Source: an uncultured Oscillospiraceae bacterium
Lineage (GTDB): Bacteria; Bacillota; Clostridia; Oscillospirales; Oscillospiraceae
Assembly (NCBI GenBank): GCA_934590355.1
Contig: CAKTOX010000016.1
Coordinates: 1 to 40,144 of the forward strand
Direction: 5' to 3'
Length of the DNA: 40,144 bases
Shown: piece after piece, positions 6,478 through 14,600 of the stretch
Layout of the letters: the number at the start of each line of letters is the position of its first letter
How positions within the stretch are numbered: position 1 is the first letter of the stretch
Program-made: the position numbers and the translations under genes
The notes under the pieces: generated by a model
The model's input: the letters and a program-made list of their open reading frames with translations, nothing else
Databases searched by the model: none
What the model was told of the DNA's origin: nothing

Positions 6478-7217
6478 AAAAACGCCTTGCCGGAGCAAGC
6501 GCCGGAATAATTGCGATCATCATCGTTTTCGCCCTCGTGAGCTTTCTGCTGACTCCGTTTGCCAAGAGCTATTGCGCAGAGCATATATCGGCATCAGAAA
6601 AGCAGATCGCGCTCACCTTTGACGACGGCCCGGGAAAGTACACGCAGCAGCTTCTTGACGGGCTGCGCGAGCGCGGGATAAAGGCGAGCTTCTTCCTTAT
6701 GGGCAGCAAGGTGGAAAAGCGCCCCGAAATAGTCAGGCAGATGCACGACGACGGCCATCTCATAGGCTGTCACACTTGGTCGCACATAAGCTTTTTTGAG
6801 CACTCCATGGCCGAGATACACGATGAAATTGACCGCACGAATTCGCTTATCGAGAGCATAACGGGGGAGCATCCTCAATTTCTGCGCCCGCCCTACGGAT
6901 ACTATACGGGAGCGATGCTCAACGAAATAAACAGCATTGCCGTTTTATGGTCCGCCTCTCCGCGCGATTGGGTGAACATGGACGAGGAATATATCTATAA
7001 TTGGTTTCTCGAAAACGCACGCGACGGCGATATTGTTCTTCTGCATGACACCAAGGAGGCGACTGTTCCCGCCGTGCTGCGGGCTATCGACACGCTAACA
7101 GAGCGCGGCTTTGAGTTCGTCCGCGCCGATGAGCTGCTGTGCCGCAACGGAGATAAGCTCGCCCCAGGCTTAGCCTACCGCTTCTGCCCATATAACAGCC
7201 GCGCATGGTATATTTGA
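6474..7217 (+). CDS. Polysaccharide deacetylase (NodB domain), membrane-anchored
   Basis: A 247-residue carbohydrate esterase family 4 enzyme. Residues about 10-30 are a single N-terminal membrane segment or signal anchor, placing the catalytic domain outside. NodB motifs are in order: LTFDDGPG (catalytic Asp and metal Asp), GCHTWSH (metal His pair), RPPYGYY, and DIVLLHD. It probably removes N-acetyl groups from peptidoglycan or a related polymer. The start overlaps the malic enzyme stop as ATGA, so it belongs to that operon although no metabolic link is obvious. It resembles the PdaA/sporulation-associated group in size. Confidence 0.88.
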   Translation: MKKRLAGASAGIIAIIIVFALVSFLLTPFAKSYCAEHISASEKQIALTFDDGPGKYTQQLLDGLRERGIKASFFLMGSKVEKRPEIVRQMHDDGHLIGCHTWSHISFFEHSMAEIHDEIDRTNSLIESITGEHPQFLRPPYGYYTGAMLNEINSIAVLWSASPRDWVNMDEEYIYNWFLENARDGDIVLLHDTKEATVPAVLRAIDTLTERGFEFVRADELLCRNGDKLAPGLAYRFCPYNSRAWYI

Positions 7218-7222
7218 ACAAT

Positions 7223-7252
7223 AAAAAACAGCTCCTCTCGGAGCTGTTTTTT
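7223..7252. terminator. Bidirectional terminator between convergent operons
   Basis: ACAGCTCC/GGAGCTGT stem around TCTC, flanked by A6 and T6. It lies between the deacetylase stop and the stop of the minus-strand phosphatase gene, 6 nt from each end. Confidence 0.85.
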
Positions 7253-7258
7253 ATCATA

Positions 7259-8428
7259 TCAGAAATCGTGGATTTTGACTCTCTTGCCCATCTTTTGGAG
7301 GTTTGCAGCCAGCTGCTTTAGTATCTGCATTTTGACATTGAAGTTAATGGGCATCTCGTTGTGCGCGGGGTTGGCAGCGTGACCGATGAACATATTTATG
7401 TCAGTTGCGTCCTCGAAAAGTATGCGCGCGGCGAGCGAAGCACCGTCCTTTTTATAGCACCATTTTTCAAAGCTGCGGTTATCCTTGACATAATCCTTGG
7501 CGTAGGCCAGTATACGGTCAACGGTTATGATACCCTCCGTGACGAGCTCCACGCCCTGAATGTGTGAAATGGGCGGTATATCAGGGTCGGGCGCGTCAAA
7601 ATCCGTTCGGATCTGCGCGTGCAGATATTCGGCCGCAATCTTTGCGGTCGTGCCGCCGCAGACGATGTGCTTGCCTTCCTTTGCGAAGAACAGCGCCATC
7701 ATGCGGTGATTGTCGCTCATGTTTTCCGGAGGCCCGACGGCGATATTAACGGTCTGACGCTGGCGGATTTTGACTATGCATGCTGTGGCGTCGTCAAAAG
7801 GCTTTCCGCCGTAACGCTTGTTTGTTTCCTCCATGAGAATATTGGCAAGCACATTTGCCGTAAGGCCCGAATCGCTCAGCGGTTCGAGAAGCGCGATTAT
7901 CGCGTCGCGGTCCCATGAATTGTTGAGAACACCGTTCTCGCTCGCATATAGCATACCGTCGCTGAGCGCGATGAACAGGTCACCGTCGGCAAGCTCTATG
8001 CCTGAGCGATAGATGGTTTTCTCACCGATGGTCATGGTCGAGAGCGGGAAATCGAAACGTTTCCCGTTTCGGATTAAAATGACGTTCGGGTTTTCGTATT
8101 GGATAATGTCGGCGTGTGAATCGTTTACGAGCCTGATTATCGTGAATGTCGAGAATGCGGTCTTGCGCTCGGAGCAAATGGGTAACGTGTCTGCGATGGT
8201 TTCAACGGCGTCGCGTATATCAAGTCCCGCTGCGAGCATGGTCGAAATTATCGTCGAGGTGAGCGTTGAAAGTATGCTCGCCTTGACACCGCTCCCGAGC
8301 CCGTCGGCAAGCACTACGATAGTCGAGTCCTTGCTTTCTACGACCTCTACGTGGTCGCCGCAAAGCTGCTCACCGTAGTGGTTTAGGCTCATGTACGATA
8401 TTTCGCTGCAAAGATTATTCTTCTTCAA
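7259..8428 (-). CDS. SpoIIE-family PP2C protein phosphatase
   Basis: A 389-residue soluble serine phosphatase. Residues about 1-225 carry PP2C/SpoIIE motifs: VVLADGLGSG (metal-binding Asp), FIALSDGML, and DDATACIVKI near the domain end. The remaining 160 residues (from about VNIAVGPPENMSD) are not a domain I recognise; they contain HIVCGGTTAKIAAEYL. Unlike SpoIIE itself there are no membrane segments. The start lies inside the last 14 nt of the upstream hydrogenase-like gene, so the two proteins are made together. In known group C [FeFe]-hydrogenase clusters, a phosphatase of this type is thought to act in H2-dependent signalling; that role is inferred here. Confidence 0.85.
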   Translation of the reverse strand: MKKNNLCSEISYMSLNHYGEQLCGDHVEVVESKDSTIVVLADGLGSGVKASILSTLTSTIISTMLAAGLDIRDAVETIADTLPICSERKTAFSTFTIIRLVNDSHADIIQYENPNVILIRNGKRFDFPLSTMTIGEKTIYRSGIELADGDLFIALSDGMLYASENGVLNNSWDRDAIIALLEPLSDSGLTANVLANILMEETNKRYGGKPFDDATACIVKIRQRQTVNIAVGPPENMSDNHRMMALFFAKEGKHIVCGGTTAKIAAEYLHAQIRTDFDAPDPDIPPISHIQGVELVTEGIITVDRILAYAKDYVKDNRSFEKWCYKKDGASLAARILFEDATDINMFIGHAANPAHNEMPINFNVKMQILKQLAANLQKMGKRVKIHDF

Positions 8429-10091
8429 GGCTCAACGACTCCTTCAGTCTCGTAAGCGCGATCTTTGTTTCGGCAGTCGTCTCGCCGAGCAGGGAGGCGA
8501 TCTCCTGAACGATGCGCATTTGGTTTTCGATGACGTTGTTCGTGACCTCGGCCGTCTGCTGGCTTATAGCCTTGCGGCGCATGGCCTCTTCCTCCTCCTC
8601 GGTGACGTCGGAGAAGATATCTATGAGGATCTTTGACGAGCGATCATAAACGATGGTCTGCTCAAAGTATTTTTCGTAGTCGGCAAAGTAGCCGCGCAGC
8701 TTTTTAACGCTCTTTCCGTTTTCAAGACAGGTGAAAAACGGCGCCGTATCAAGTACTCTCACGACGCTGTCGCCGAGAATGTCGGACTCGTGGCTGATAT
8801 TAAGAAGCCGCATCGCAGTACGGTTTAACTGCTGTACCTCAAGATCCTCGTTAACAACGACGACGCCGCTGGGCATATTGTTAAGGATCTTGTTGCTGAA
8901 TCGCTCCGTCTTGTCCATAATGAATGGCAGGCACATACCGTAATCAGCCGTACCGCGGTAAATTGCGATAGCCTTGTCGCGGCAAGTGTTGTATCCGCAC
9001 GAGCCGCAGTCGAGCTCATCGCCCTTCGAGGTCTTGCCGAGCTTGGAGAGTATCGCGCGTATCTCATCCTCACTCGGAACGGGCTTTTTAAGCGGCGAGC
9101 CGATGTACTGCGCGGCAACGACCTCCGGCTCAGGCTGCGGCACGTCAAAGTCAACGGTGCCGGTGTTCTGAAGCACGGAGCAGATATGCCTTATGGGGGA
9201 GTTTATGTATTTTTCCATGATGGGCCCGTCGATACAGCTGCCGTCGCACATGGCAAGTTCTATGAAGCACTTGTGGATATTGCCGCTTGATATGTCGTGG
9301 AGGGCATTCATGCAGTTTTTGGGGCCGTTTGTCGCAAGGCACTGGTAGCCCGTGTCGGGGATGTCCATGGACTTGAGTATGCCGCCGGTTACGGGGAAGC
9401 TGCGCGCTCTGCCGGGGAAGCTCTCGCCGAACTCGGGCTCGATTTTGATACCCGCGGCAAGACGCATCTGGTCAAATTCCTCAAACGTGAGCACAACGTC
9501 AACGGCGGTGCCCTCATATTCATCCTTTTTCGCAACGCAGGGGCCTATGAAAACGACCTTGGCGTCGGGAATACGGCGCTTAATGTCGATCGCATGTGCG
9601 ATCATGGGGGAGACCACCGGTGCAAGATATTTGCGCAGATCGGGGAAGTGCTTTTCGACGAGCAGATTGAGTGAGGCGCAGGCGGAGGTTATTATAATAT
9701 CCTGCTGCTGCTCGCGCAGAAGCCGCTCGTACTCGCGCTTGACTATCGTCGCGCCGATAGCCGTTTCCTCCGCGTCCGAAAAGCCGAGCTCCATCAGCGC
9801 CTTCCTGACGGAGTTTATGCCGCACTTATCCCAGCAGGCGTAAAACGAAGGGTCAACGCTTGCAATAACGGTAGCGGAGCTGTCAAGCAGGACCCTGACT
9901 CTCTCGCGGTCGTCAACGATCTCCTTGGCGTCCTGCGGGCAGACAACGAAGCATTGACCGCACAGCACGCATTCATCGCTTATGATTCGGGCTTGGTGTC
10001 CCGTGAATCTTATGGACTTTACAGGGCATTTTCTTATGCACCTGTGGCAGTTCTTGCAGTTTGACTTCTTCAGATTGAGTACACTCGGCAC
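8415..10091 (-). CDS. hydS: Sensory-type [FeFe]-hydrogenase with PAS domain (HydS-like, group C)
   Basis: A 558-residue protein. Two [4Fe-4S] ferredoxin motifs are at Cys 12/15/18/22 and 41/44/47/51. The H-cluster domain follows with Cys138 (in TSACAS), Cys185 (in GPCVAKKDE), and Cys282 and Cys286 (in MCDGSC). All four H-cluster ligands are present, but the residue before Cys138 is Ala137. In catalytic enzymes a proton-relay Cys stands there; the same change is known in Thermotoga HydS. A further four-Cys FeS motif (about 365-395, LDCGSCGYNTC) precedes a PAS domain (about 405-500) and a helical tail. This fits a redox/H2 sensor rather than a metabolic hydrogenase. GTG at 10091 is preferred over GTG at 10100, which would overlap the AGGAGGT. 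Confidence 0.85.
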   Translation of the reverse strand: MPSVLNLKKSNCKNCHRCIRKCPVKSIRFTGHQARIISDECVLCGQCFVVCPQDAKEIVDDRERVRVLLDSSATVIASVDPSFYACWDKCGINSVRKALMELGFSDAEETAIGATIVKREYERLLREQQQDIIITSACASLNLLVEKHFPDLRKYLAPVVSPMIAHAIDIKRRIPDAKVVFIGPCVAKKDEYEGTAVDVVLTFEEFDQMRLAAGIKIEPEFGESFPGRARSFPVTGGILKSMDIPDTGYQCLATNGPKNCMNALHDISSGNIHKCFIELAMCDGSCIDGPIMEKYINSPIRHICSVLQNTGTVDFDVPQPEPEVVAAQYIGSPLKKPVPSEDEIRAILSKLGKTSKGDELDCGSCGYNTCRDKAIAIYRGTADYGMCLPFIMDKTERFSNKILNNMPSGVVVVNEDLEVQQLNRTAMRLLNISHESDILGDSVVRVLDTAPFFTCLENGKSVKKLRGYFADYEKYFEQTIVYDRSSKILIDIFSDVTEEEEEAMRRKAISQQTAEVTNNVIENQMRIVQEIASLLGETTAETKIALTRLKESLSLEEE

Positions 10092-10133
10092 GGCAGCCAC
10101 CTCCTGTTTTTCTTTTACACTTTATAATTTTGT

Positions 10134-10162
10134 AGTATATCATAACTAAACACTTGCTACAA
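10134..10162 (-). promoter_or_regulatory. Promoter of the hydS-phosphatase operon
   Basis: On the minus strand, TTGTAG (10162-10157), 17-nt spacer, TATACT (10139-10134). The -35 box overlaps that of the divergent rseC-like promoter by 3 bp. Confidence 0.6.
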
Positions 10163-10182
10163 GAGCCAAAAGGGTGTATAAT
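10154..10182 (+). promoter_or_regulatory. Promoter of the RseC-like gene
   Basis: TTGCTA (10154-10159), 17-nt spacer, TATAAT (10177-10182), 29 nt before the ATG. Confidence 0.7.
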
Positions 10183-10211
10183 GCCTAAAAATACTTATTG
10201 GTGATTACTCT

Positions 10212-10628
10212 ATGCTTCAGGAAGCGATAATAACTAAAACGAGAGATGACGGACTTGCCGAGGTCGTGGTCGAGCGTCTCGGCATATGCGGCGGAGACTG
10301 CAACGGCTGCAACGAATGTAAGTATGAGCACCTGATGAAATCGGTCGTGCAAAACCCGATAGGGGCTCATCGCGGACAGCATGTTATGATAGAAACGCCT
10401 ACTAAGGGCGTTGTCAAGGGCGCATTTGCGATATACGTCCTGCCGCTGGTGCTGCTCATACTCGGCTATTTGGCAGCGGCGCTGCTGTCGCTTTCCGAGG
10501 GCGTGTGCATAATTACGGCGTTTGCAGCCGCCGTTTTGGGCATACTGATAGCAAGAGCGCTCAGCAAAGCTAATTACAGACTAAACCCTACTCCTACGAA
10601 GATAGTGAGTATTGTAGAGAAGGAATGA
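10212..10628 (+). CDS. SoxR-reducing system RseC-family protein
   Basis: A 138-residue membrane protein. A Cys-rich N-terminal region (LGICGGDCNGCNECKYE) is followed by a beta-rich part. Two membrane helices (about 75-97 and 99-119) come near the C-terminus. RseC relatives accompany Rnf electron-transport complexes or the SoxR reduction system. No rnf gene is visible here; the neighbour is instead the divergent iron-sulfur hydrogenase-like sensor, so a role in redox handling is plausible but unproven. The ribosome-binding site is weak (GGTG). It is a single-gene transcript with its own promoter and terminator. Confidence 0.8.
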   Translation: MLQEAIITKTRDDGLAEVVVERLGICGGDCNGCNECKYEHLMKSVVQNPIGAHRGQHVMIETPTKGVVKGAFAIYVLPLVLLILGYLAAALLSLSEGVCIITAFAAAVLGILIARALSKANYRLNPTPTKIVSIVEKE

Positions 10629-10639
10629 AACAAGGGGGG

Positions 10640-10665
10640 AACGCACCGCCGCAGCGGTGCGTTTT
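10640..10665 (+). terminator. Terminator after the RseC-like gene
   Basis: A 10-bp stem (AACGCACCGC/GCGGTGCGTT), 4-nt loop CGCA, then TTTCTCTT. Confidence 0.85.
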
Positions 10666-10668
10666 CTC

Positions 10669-10696
10669 TTTACATTTGAGAGTGTTTTGTGATAAT
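10669..10696 (+). promoter_or_regulatory. Promoter of prfC
   Basis: TTTACA (10669-10674), 16-nt spacer, GATAAT (10691-10696), leaving a leader of about 35 nt. Confidence 0.6.
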
Positions 10697-10736
10697 ATAT
10701 TACTCTATTTGAAATTTCGGATGGAGAGAAGCATAT

Positions 10737-12329
10737 ATGTCAGATATAAGAAAGGAAATCGAACGGCGCAGGACCTTTGCCATCATCTCGCACCCTGACG
10801 CCGGTAAAACAACGCTTACGGAAAAGCTCCTGCTCTACGGCGGAGCGATACAGCTTGCCGGCTCCGTAAAGGGCAAGGCGACCGCACGCCATGCCGTGTC
10901 CGACTGGATGGAGCTTGAAAAGCAGCGCGGAATATCCATAAGCTCCTCGGTAATGCAGTTTGAATATAACGGCTACTGTATCAATATCCTAGACACGCCC
11001 GGACACCAGGACTTTTCGGAGGATACTTACCGCACGCTTATGGCGGCCGACAGCGCCGTAATGGTCATAGACGCCGCAAAGGGTATCGAGCCGCAGACGC
11101 GCAAGCTCTTTAAGATATGTGCAATGCGTAATATCCCTATATTTACGTTCATAAACAAGCTCGACCGCGATGCGCGCAGCCCCTACGACCTTATGGAGGA
11201 GCTTGAGCAGGAGTTCGGCATCGGTACGTATCCGATGAACTGGCCCATCGGCTGCGGCATCGACTTCAAGGGCGTGTACGACCGTGAGAAGCGTGAAATA
11301 CTTGCTTTCAGTGAATTCCACCGCGGTCAGAACAAAATCAAGGCAATAGAATGCAGACTTGACGACACCGAAACACTTGACGAGCTCATCGGCGAAAGAC
11401 TGCGCTCTACGCTGTGCGACGATGTTGAGCTGCTTGACGGCGCGGGCTACGAATTTGATATCGATTTGGTGCGCAAAGGCAAGCTCAGTCCCGTGTTCTT
11501 CGGCTCTGCTCTCAATAACTTCGGCATTGAGCCCTTCCTTGAGAGCTTTCTTGAAATGACCATGCCGCCGCTGCCGAGAATTGCAGGCGACGAGGTCGTC
11601 GATCCGTTTAACGAGAAGTTCTCCGCCTTCGTGTTTAAAATTCAGGCGAATATGAACAAGGCTCACCGCGACCGTATCGCGTTCATGCGCATTTGCTCCG
11701 GAAAATTCGCGCGCGACAAGGAGTATTTCCACGTTCAGGGCGGCAAAGCCATCCGCCTTGCTCAGCCGCAGCAGCTCATGGCGCAGGAGAGAGCGATTAT
11801 AAACGAGGCATACGCAGGCGACATCATCGGAGTGTTCGACCCCGGGATCTTCTCCATAGGCGACACGATATGCGACAAGAGCATGAAGGTCGAATTCGAG
11901 GGCATCCCGACCTTTGCTCCCGAAATATTCTCGGGAGTCGAGCGAATAGACACCATGAAGCGCAAGCAGTTTGAAAAGGGCATAATGCAGATAGCTCAGG
12001 AGGGCGCGATCCAAATATTCCACGAGCCGTACACCGGCGTTGAGGAGATAATCGTCGGCGTTGTCGGTATTCTCCAGCTTGAGGTGCTCGAATACCGCCT
12101 CAAGAGCGAGTACGGCGTTGATATCCGCCGCCGCAGCATGCCGTATGAGGTGGTGCGCTGGATAGACAATGAGGACATTAACCCCAACGACCTCAACCTC
12201 ACGAGCGACACCAAGTGGGTACAGGATTTCCGCGGAAATAATCTGCTGCTGTTCACCTCCGAGTGGTGCGTCAATTGGGCGCTCACGAAAAATCCCGGAC
12301 TCGAGCTGCGTGAATTTAACAAGGAATAA
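10737..12329 (+). CDS. prfC: Peptide chain release factor 3
   Basis: A 530-residue translational GTPase that recycles RF1 and RF2 from the ribosome after peptide release. GTPase motifs are in order: ISHPDAGKTTLTE (P-loop), GISISSSVMQF (switch I), DTPGHQDF (switch II), and NKLDRD (guanine specificity). RF3-type domains 2 and 3 follow. Length and N-terminus match the family (usually about 530). GGAGAG lies 8 nt upstream of the ATG. It is a monocistronic unit bounded by terminators on both sides. Confidence 0.97.
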   Translation: MSDIRKEIERRRTFAIISHPDAGKTTLTEKLLLYGGAIQLAGSVKGKATARHAVSDWMELEKQRGISISSSVMQFEYNGYCINILDTPGHQDFSEDTYRTLMAADSAVMVIDAAKGIEPQTRKLFKICAMRNIPIFTFINKLDRDARSPYDLMEELEQEFGIGTYPMNWPIGCGIDFKGVYDREKREILAFSEFHRGQNKIKAIECRLDDTETLDELIGERLRSTLCDDVELLDGAGYEFDIDLVRKGKLSPVFFGSALNNFGIEPFLESFLEMTMPPLPRIAGDEVVDPFNEKFSAFVFKIQANMNKAHRDRIAFMRICSGKFARDKEYFHVQGGKAIRLAQPQQLMAQERAIINEAYAGDIIGVFDPGIFSIGDTICDKSMKVEFEGIPTFAPEIFSGVERIDTMKRKQFEKGIMQIAQEGAIQIFHEPYTGVEEIIVGVVGILQLEVLEYRLKSEYGVDIRRRSMPYEVVRWIDNEDINPNDLNLTSDTKWVQDFRGNNLLLFTSEWCVNWALTKNPGLELREFNKE

Positions 12330-12331
12330 TG

Positions 12332-12362
12332 AAAATGATGACGGAATTTCCGTCATCATTTT
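12332..12362. terminator. Bidirectional terminator between prfC and gluQ
   Basis: Arms AAAATGATGACGGAA and TTCCGTCATCATTTT form a 15-bp perfect stem with essentially no spacer; T-rich and A-rich flanks allow use in both directions. Confidence 0.85.
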
Positions 12363-12365
12363 TTG

Positions 12366-13292
12366 CTATTTTATTATGATATCATACTTTGCGACGCTTG
12401 CCCAGCTAAAGCTCTCAAGCAGCCTGTCGGCGCTCTCCGCTCTTCCGTCGGATATGCCGAGAAGCCCCGCAATGTAGCCCAAAAGCTCCTCGGACGAATA
12501 CTTTTCGAACAGCGTGTCCGTGTTGAGGTCTCCGAAGCGCTTAGAGAGCTTTCTGCTGCCGTCGGTTATGAGAAGCGGGGCATGGCAATATCGGGGTGCC
12601 GCGCCGCCGAGCTCGGATATGAGCCAAATCTGCCGCGCCGTAGACGAAAGAAGGTCCCGCCCGCGCACGACGCGGTCAATGCCCATGTCCATGTCGTCAA
12701 AGGACACCGCGAGCTGATACGCGAAAACTCCGTCCGAGCGCTTAATTATAAAATCGCCCGAATCCGCAAGGTTTTCGGAAAAGCTCCCGTAGTGCCCGTC
12801 GGTAAAGCTGATAATCTTGTCCGGCACCCTTATCTTCCATGCGGGGCGCCTGCCTGCGGCCTCAAGCTCCCGTCTTTGCGCCGCCGAATAGTGCCGGCAC
12901 TTGCAGCCGGGGTCGGAGCGCTGCTCACCCGGATGGGGAGCCGAGGCGGCAAGGCGCTCGCTCCTGCTGCAATAGCAGGGGTAGAGCATATCTTTTTTAA
13001 GAAGCTGATCGAATATATCCTCATACAGCGCCGTGCGCTCGCCCTGACTGTAACCCGGTTCCGGGTATCCCTCGTCCCAATCGAGTCCGAGCCTCGTGAG
13101 CACCGCTGCGATGTTCTGTGCAAATTCCGCAGAGCTGCGCTCCGGATCGAGATCTTCCATTCTGAATAAGAGCTTGCCGCCGAGCCTTCTTATATCAAGC
13201 CACGCAAGCAGACACGCCGCAAGGTTTCCCAAATGCATGACACCGCTCGGACTCGGGGCATAGCGCCCTATATTTTTGCCTGTAATATCCAT
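12366..13292 (-). CDS. gluQ: Glutamyl-Q tRNA(Asp) synthetase
   Basis: A 308-residue paralog of the catalytic half of glutamyl-tRNA synthetase that attaches glutamate to queuosine in tRNA(Asp). Signatures are RYAPSPSGVMHLGN (HIGH motif as HLGN), LLFRMEDLDPERS, and KLSKRFGD (KMSKS motif). A zinc-binding CYC and CKC pair lies in the middle. It has no anticodon-binding domain, which distinguishes it from GltX. AAGGCGG lies upstream of the ATG. It is convergent with prfC. Confidence 0.92.
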   Translation of the reverse strand: MDITGKNIGRYAPSPSGVMHLGNLAACLLAWLDIRRLGGKLLFRMEDLDPERSSAEFAQNIAAVLTRLGLDWDEGYPEPGYSQGERTALYEDIFDQLLKKDMLYPCYCSRSERLAASAPHPGEQRSDPGCKCRHYSAAQRRELEAAGRRPAWKIRVPDKIISFTDGHYGSFSENLADSGDFIIKRSDGVFAYQLAVSFDDMDMGIDRVVRGRDLLSSTARQIWLISELGGAAPRYCHAPLLITDGSRKLSKRFGDLNTDTLFEKYSSEELLGYIAGLLGISDGRAESADRLLESFSWASVAKYDIIIK

Positions 13293-13333
13293 TTGCGCCG
13301 CCTTTTCTGTCGTTTTATCGCTTATATTTAAAC

Positions 13334-13383
13334 ATATTTCTAAGAAAATTTAAATAAAAACCTATCATTTTTCTTAAACATAT
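13334..13383. promoter_or_regulatory. Inverted repeat upstream of the TetR-like gene
   Basis: ATATTTCTAAGAAAA (13334-13348) and TTTTCTTAAACATAT (13369-13383) are inverted copies (13 of 15 positions) with a 20-bp spacer in a very AT-rich, divergent intergenic region. It is a candidate operator for the TetR-like regulator. No good -10/-35 pair was settled for either gene. Confidence 0.4.
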
Positions 13384-13433
13384 GATATAGTTAGGACAAA
13401 TATTATGACTTATTACGAAAGGAAGCAGTATTT

Positions 13434-13991
13434 ATGGCAAGTTCGACTAAAGAGGCTCTCGGCAATGCGCTTAAGCAGATGCTCGCAGTCAAGCCCATTG
13501 ATAAAATAACCGTCAAGGATCTGGTCGAGGTTTGCGGCGTCAACCGCCAGACCTTCTACTATCATTTTGACGATGTTTACGATCTTTTGGAGTGGGTGTT
13601 CGAGGAGGATACCAACAAGGCTCTGCCGCATGAGATCCGCTATGAAATGTGGCGCGACAATGTCATTGAGTGGTTCCAGTACCTCATGGATAACCGCACC
13701 TTCGTTCTCAATATCTTCAATTCTCAGAATCGCGCCTACCTTCTGCGTTATTTCAAGGGGCGTCTGCACTATTGCGTGCACAGCTTTGCGGTCATCTGTG
13801 CAGAGGGCAAAAATATTGAGTGGTCGGATCTTGAATTTGTGTGTGAGTTCTATGTAAATGCCTGCATCGGATGGATCTCGCAGTGGTTTGATATGGGTAT
13901 GCCTCCCATCGAGGATCACGACAGAGAGCGCTATTTGAAGCTCCTCGACGGCAGCACAGAGAATATGCTGGCAAGATTTCAAAAGGATTGA
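13434..13991 (+). CDS. TetR/AcrR-family regulator (DhaS-like)
   Basis: A 185-residue regulator. The N-terminal 50 residues are a TetR helix-turn-helix (DKITVKDLVEVCGVNRQTFYYHF). The C-terminal part (MWRDNVIEWFQYLMDNR, FVCEFYVNACIGWISQWFDMG) matches the TetR C-terminal domain of the DhaS/YbiH-like group in Firmicutes. AGGAAG lies upstream of the ATG. It stands between divergent gluQ and the ybaK operon and has its own terminator. Its targets are not evident. Confidence 0.88.
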   Translation: MASSTKEALGNALKQMLAVKPIDKITVKDLVEVCGVNRQTFYYHFDDVYDLLEWVFEEDTNKALPHEIRYEMWRDNVIEWFQYLMDNRTFVLNIFNSQNRAYLLRYFKGRLHYCVHSFAVICAEGKNIEWSDLEFVCEFYVNACIGWISQWFDMGMPPIEDHDRERYLKLLDGSTENMLARFQKD

Positions 13992-14018
13992 CCTTAAAAA
14001 CCGCAAATCAATAATATC

Positions 14019-14051
14019 GGACTTCCGGATACTGCCGGAAGTCCTTTTTTT
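14019..14051 (+). terminator. Terminator after the TetR-like gene
   Basis: A 10-bp stem (GGACTTCCGG/CCGGAAGTCC), loop ATACTG, then seven T. Confidence 0.9.
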
Positions 14052-14054
14052 GTG

Positions 14055-14083
14055 TTGAAAGATGAATAAAAGCGAGGTATAAT
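14055..14083 (+). promoter_or_regulatory. Promoter of the ybaK-uvrA-recD2-comF operon
   Basis: TTGAAA (14055-14060), 17-nt spacer, TATAAT (14078-14083), 32 nt before the ybaK ATG. Confidence 0.8.
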
Positions 14084-14114
14084 ATACTATTATGCAGTGC
14101 ATAAAGGAGATATT

Positions 14115-14600
14115 ATGAAAGAGCAGAAAACTAATGTTATGCGTCTGCTTGAGCAGAAAAAGATAAAGTACACGCCGCACGAGTATCCGCACGGCGACGA
14201 AGCCGTAGACGGTGCCACTGTCGCACGAATATGCGGTCAGGAGCCCGGGCAGGTGTTCAAAACTCTCGTTGCGCGGGGAGCAAGCAAGACTATATATGTT
14301 TTCGACGTTCCCGTTACTGCTGAGCTTGACCTCAAGAAGGGTGCAAAAGCGGCAGGCGAGAAGTCGATAGCAATGATCCATGTGAGCGAAATAAACGCTC
14401 TCACGGGTTATGTGCGAGGCGGCTGCTCGCCCCTCGGCATGAAAAAGCAGTATAAGACTTTCATTGATAAAAGCGCGCAGAGCTATCCGACTGTCATGGT
14501 CAGCGCGGGCAAGATAGGCTATCAGGTCGAACTTGACCCGGAGGAGCTTGCCAAACTCACGCGCGCGGAATTTACGGATCTGGTTAGCGAGAATGACTGA
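14115..14600 (+). CDS. ybaK: Cys-tRNA(Pro)/Cys-tRNA(Cys) deacylase, YbaK/EbsC family
   Basis: A 161-residue editing enzyme that hydrolyses mischarged Cys-tRNA(Pro). Signatures are EYPHGDEAVDGATVA at the N-terminus, GQVFKTLVARG (the key Lys within FKTL), VPVTAELDLKK, and a GGCSPLGMKK loop. The ATG at 14115 has AAGGAG 5 nt upstream, so a GTG at 14097 is rejected. It is the first gene of the operon; its last 8 nt overlap uvrA. Confidence 0.93.
   Translation: MKEQKTNVMRLLEQKKIKYTPHEYPHGDEAVDGATVARICGQEPGQVFKTLVARGASKTIYVFDVPVTAELDLKKGAKAAGEKSIAMIHVSEINALTGYVRGGCSPLGMKKQYKTFIDKSAQSYPTVMVSAGKIGYQVELDPEELAKLTRAEFTDLVSEND

Noticed and set aside
5101..6498. A 465-codon open frame antisense to malic enzyme
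   Set aside because: Shadow of a clear enzyme gene with all motifs on the plus strand.
10989..12359. A 456-codon open frame antisense to prfC
   Set aside because: prfC has all GTPase motifs; the antisense frame has none.
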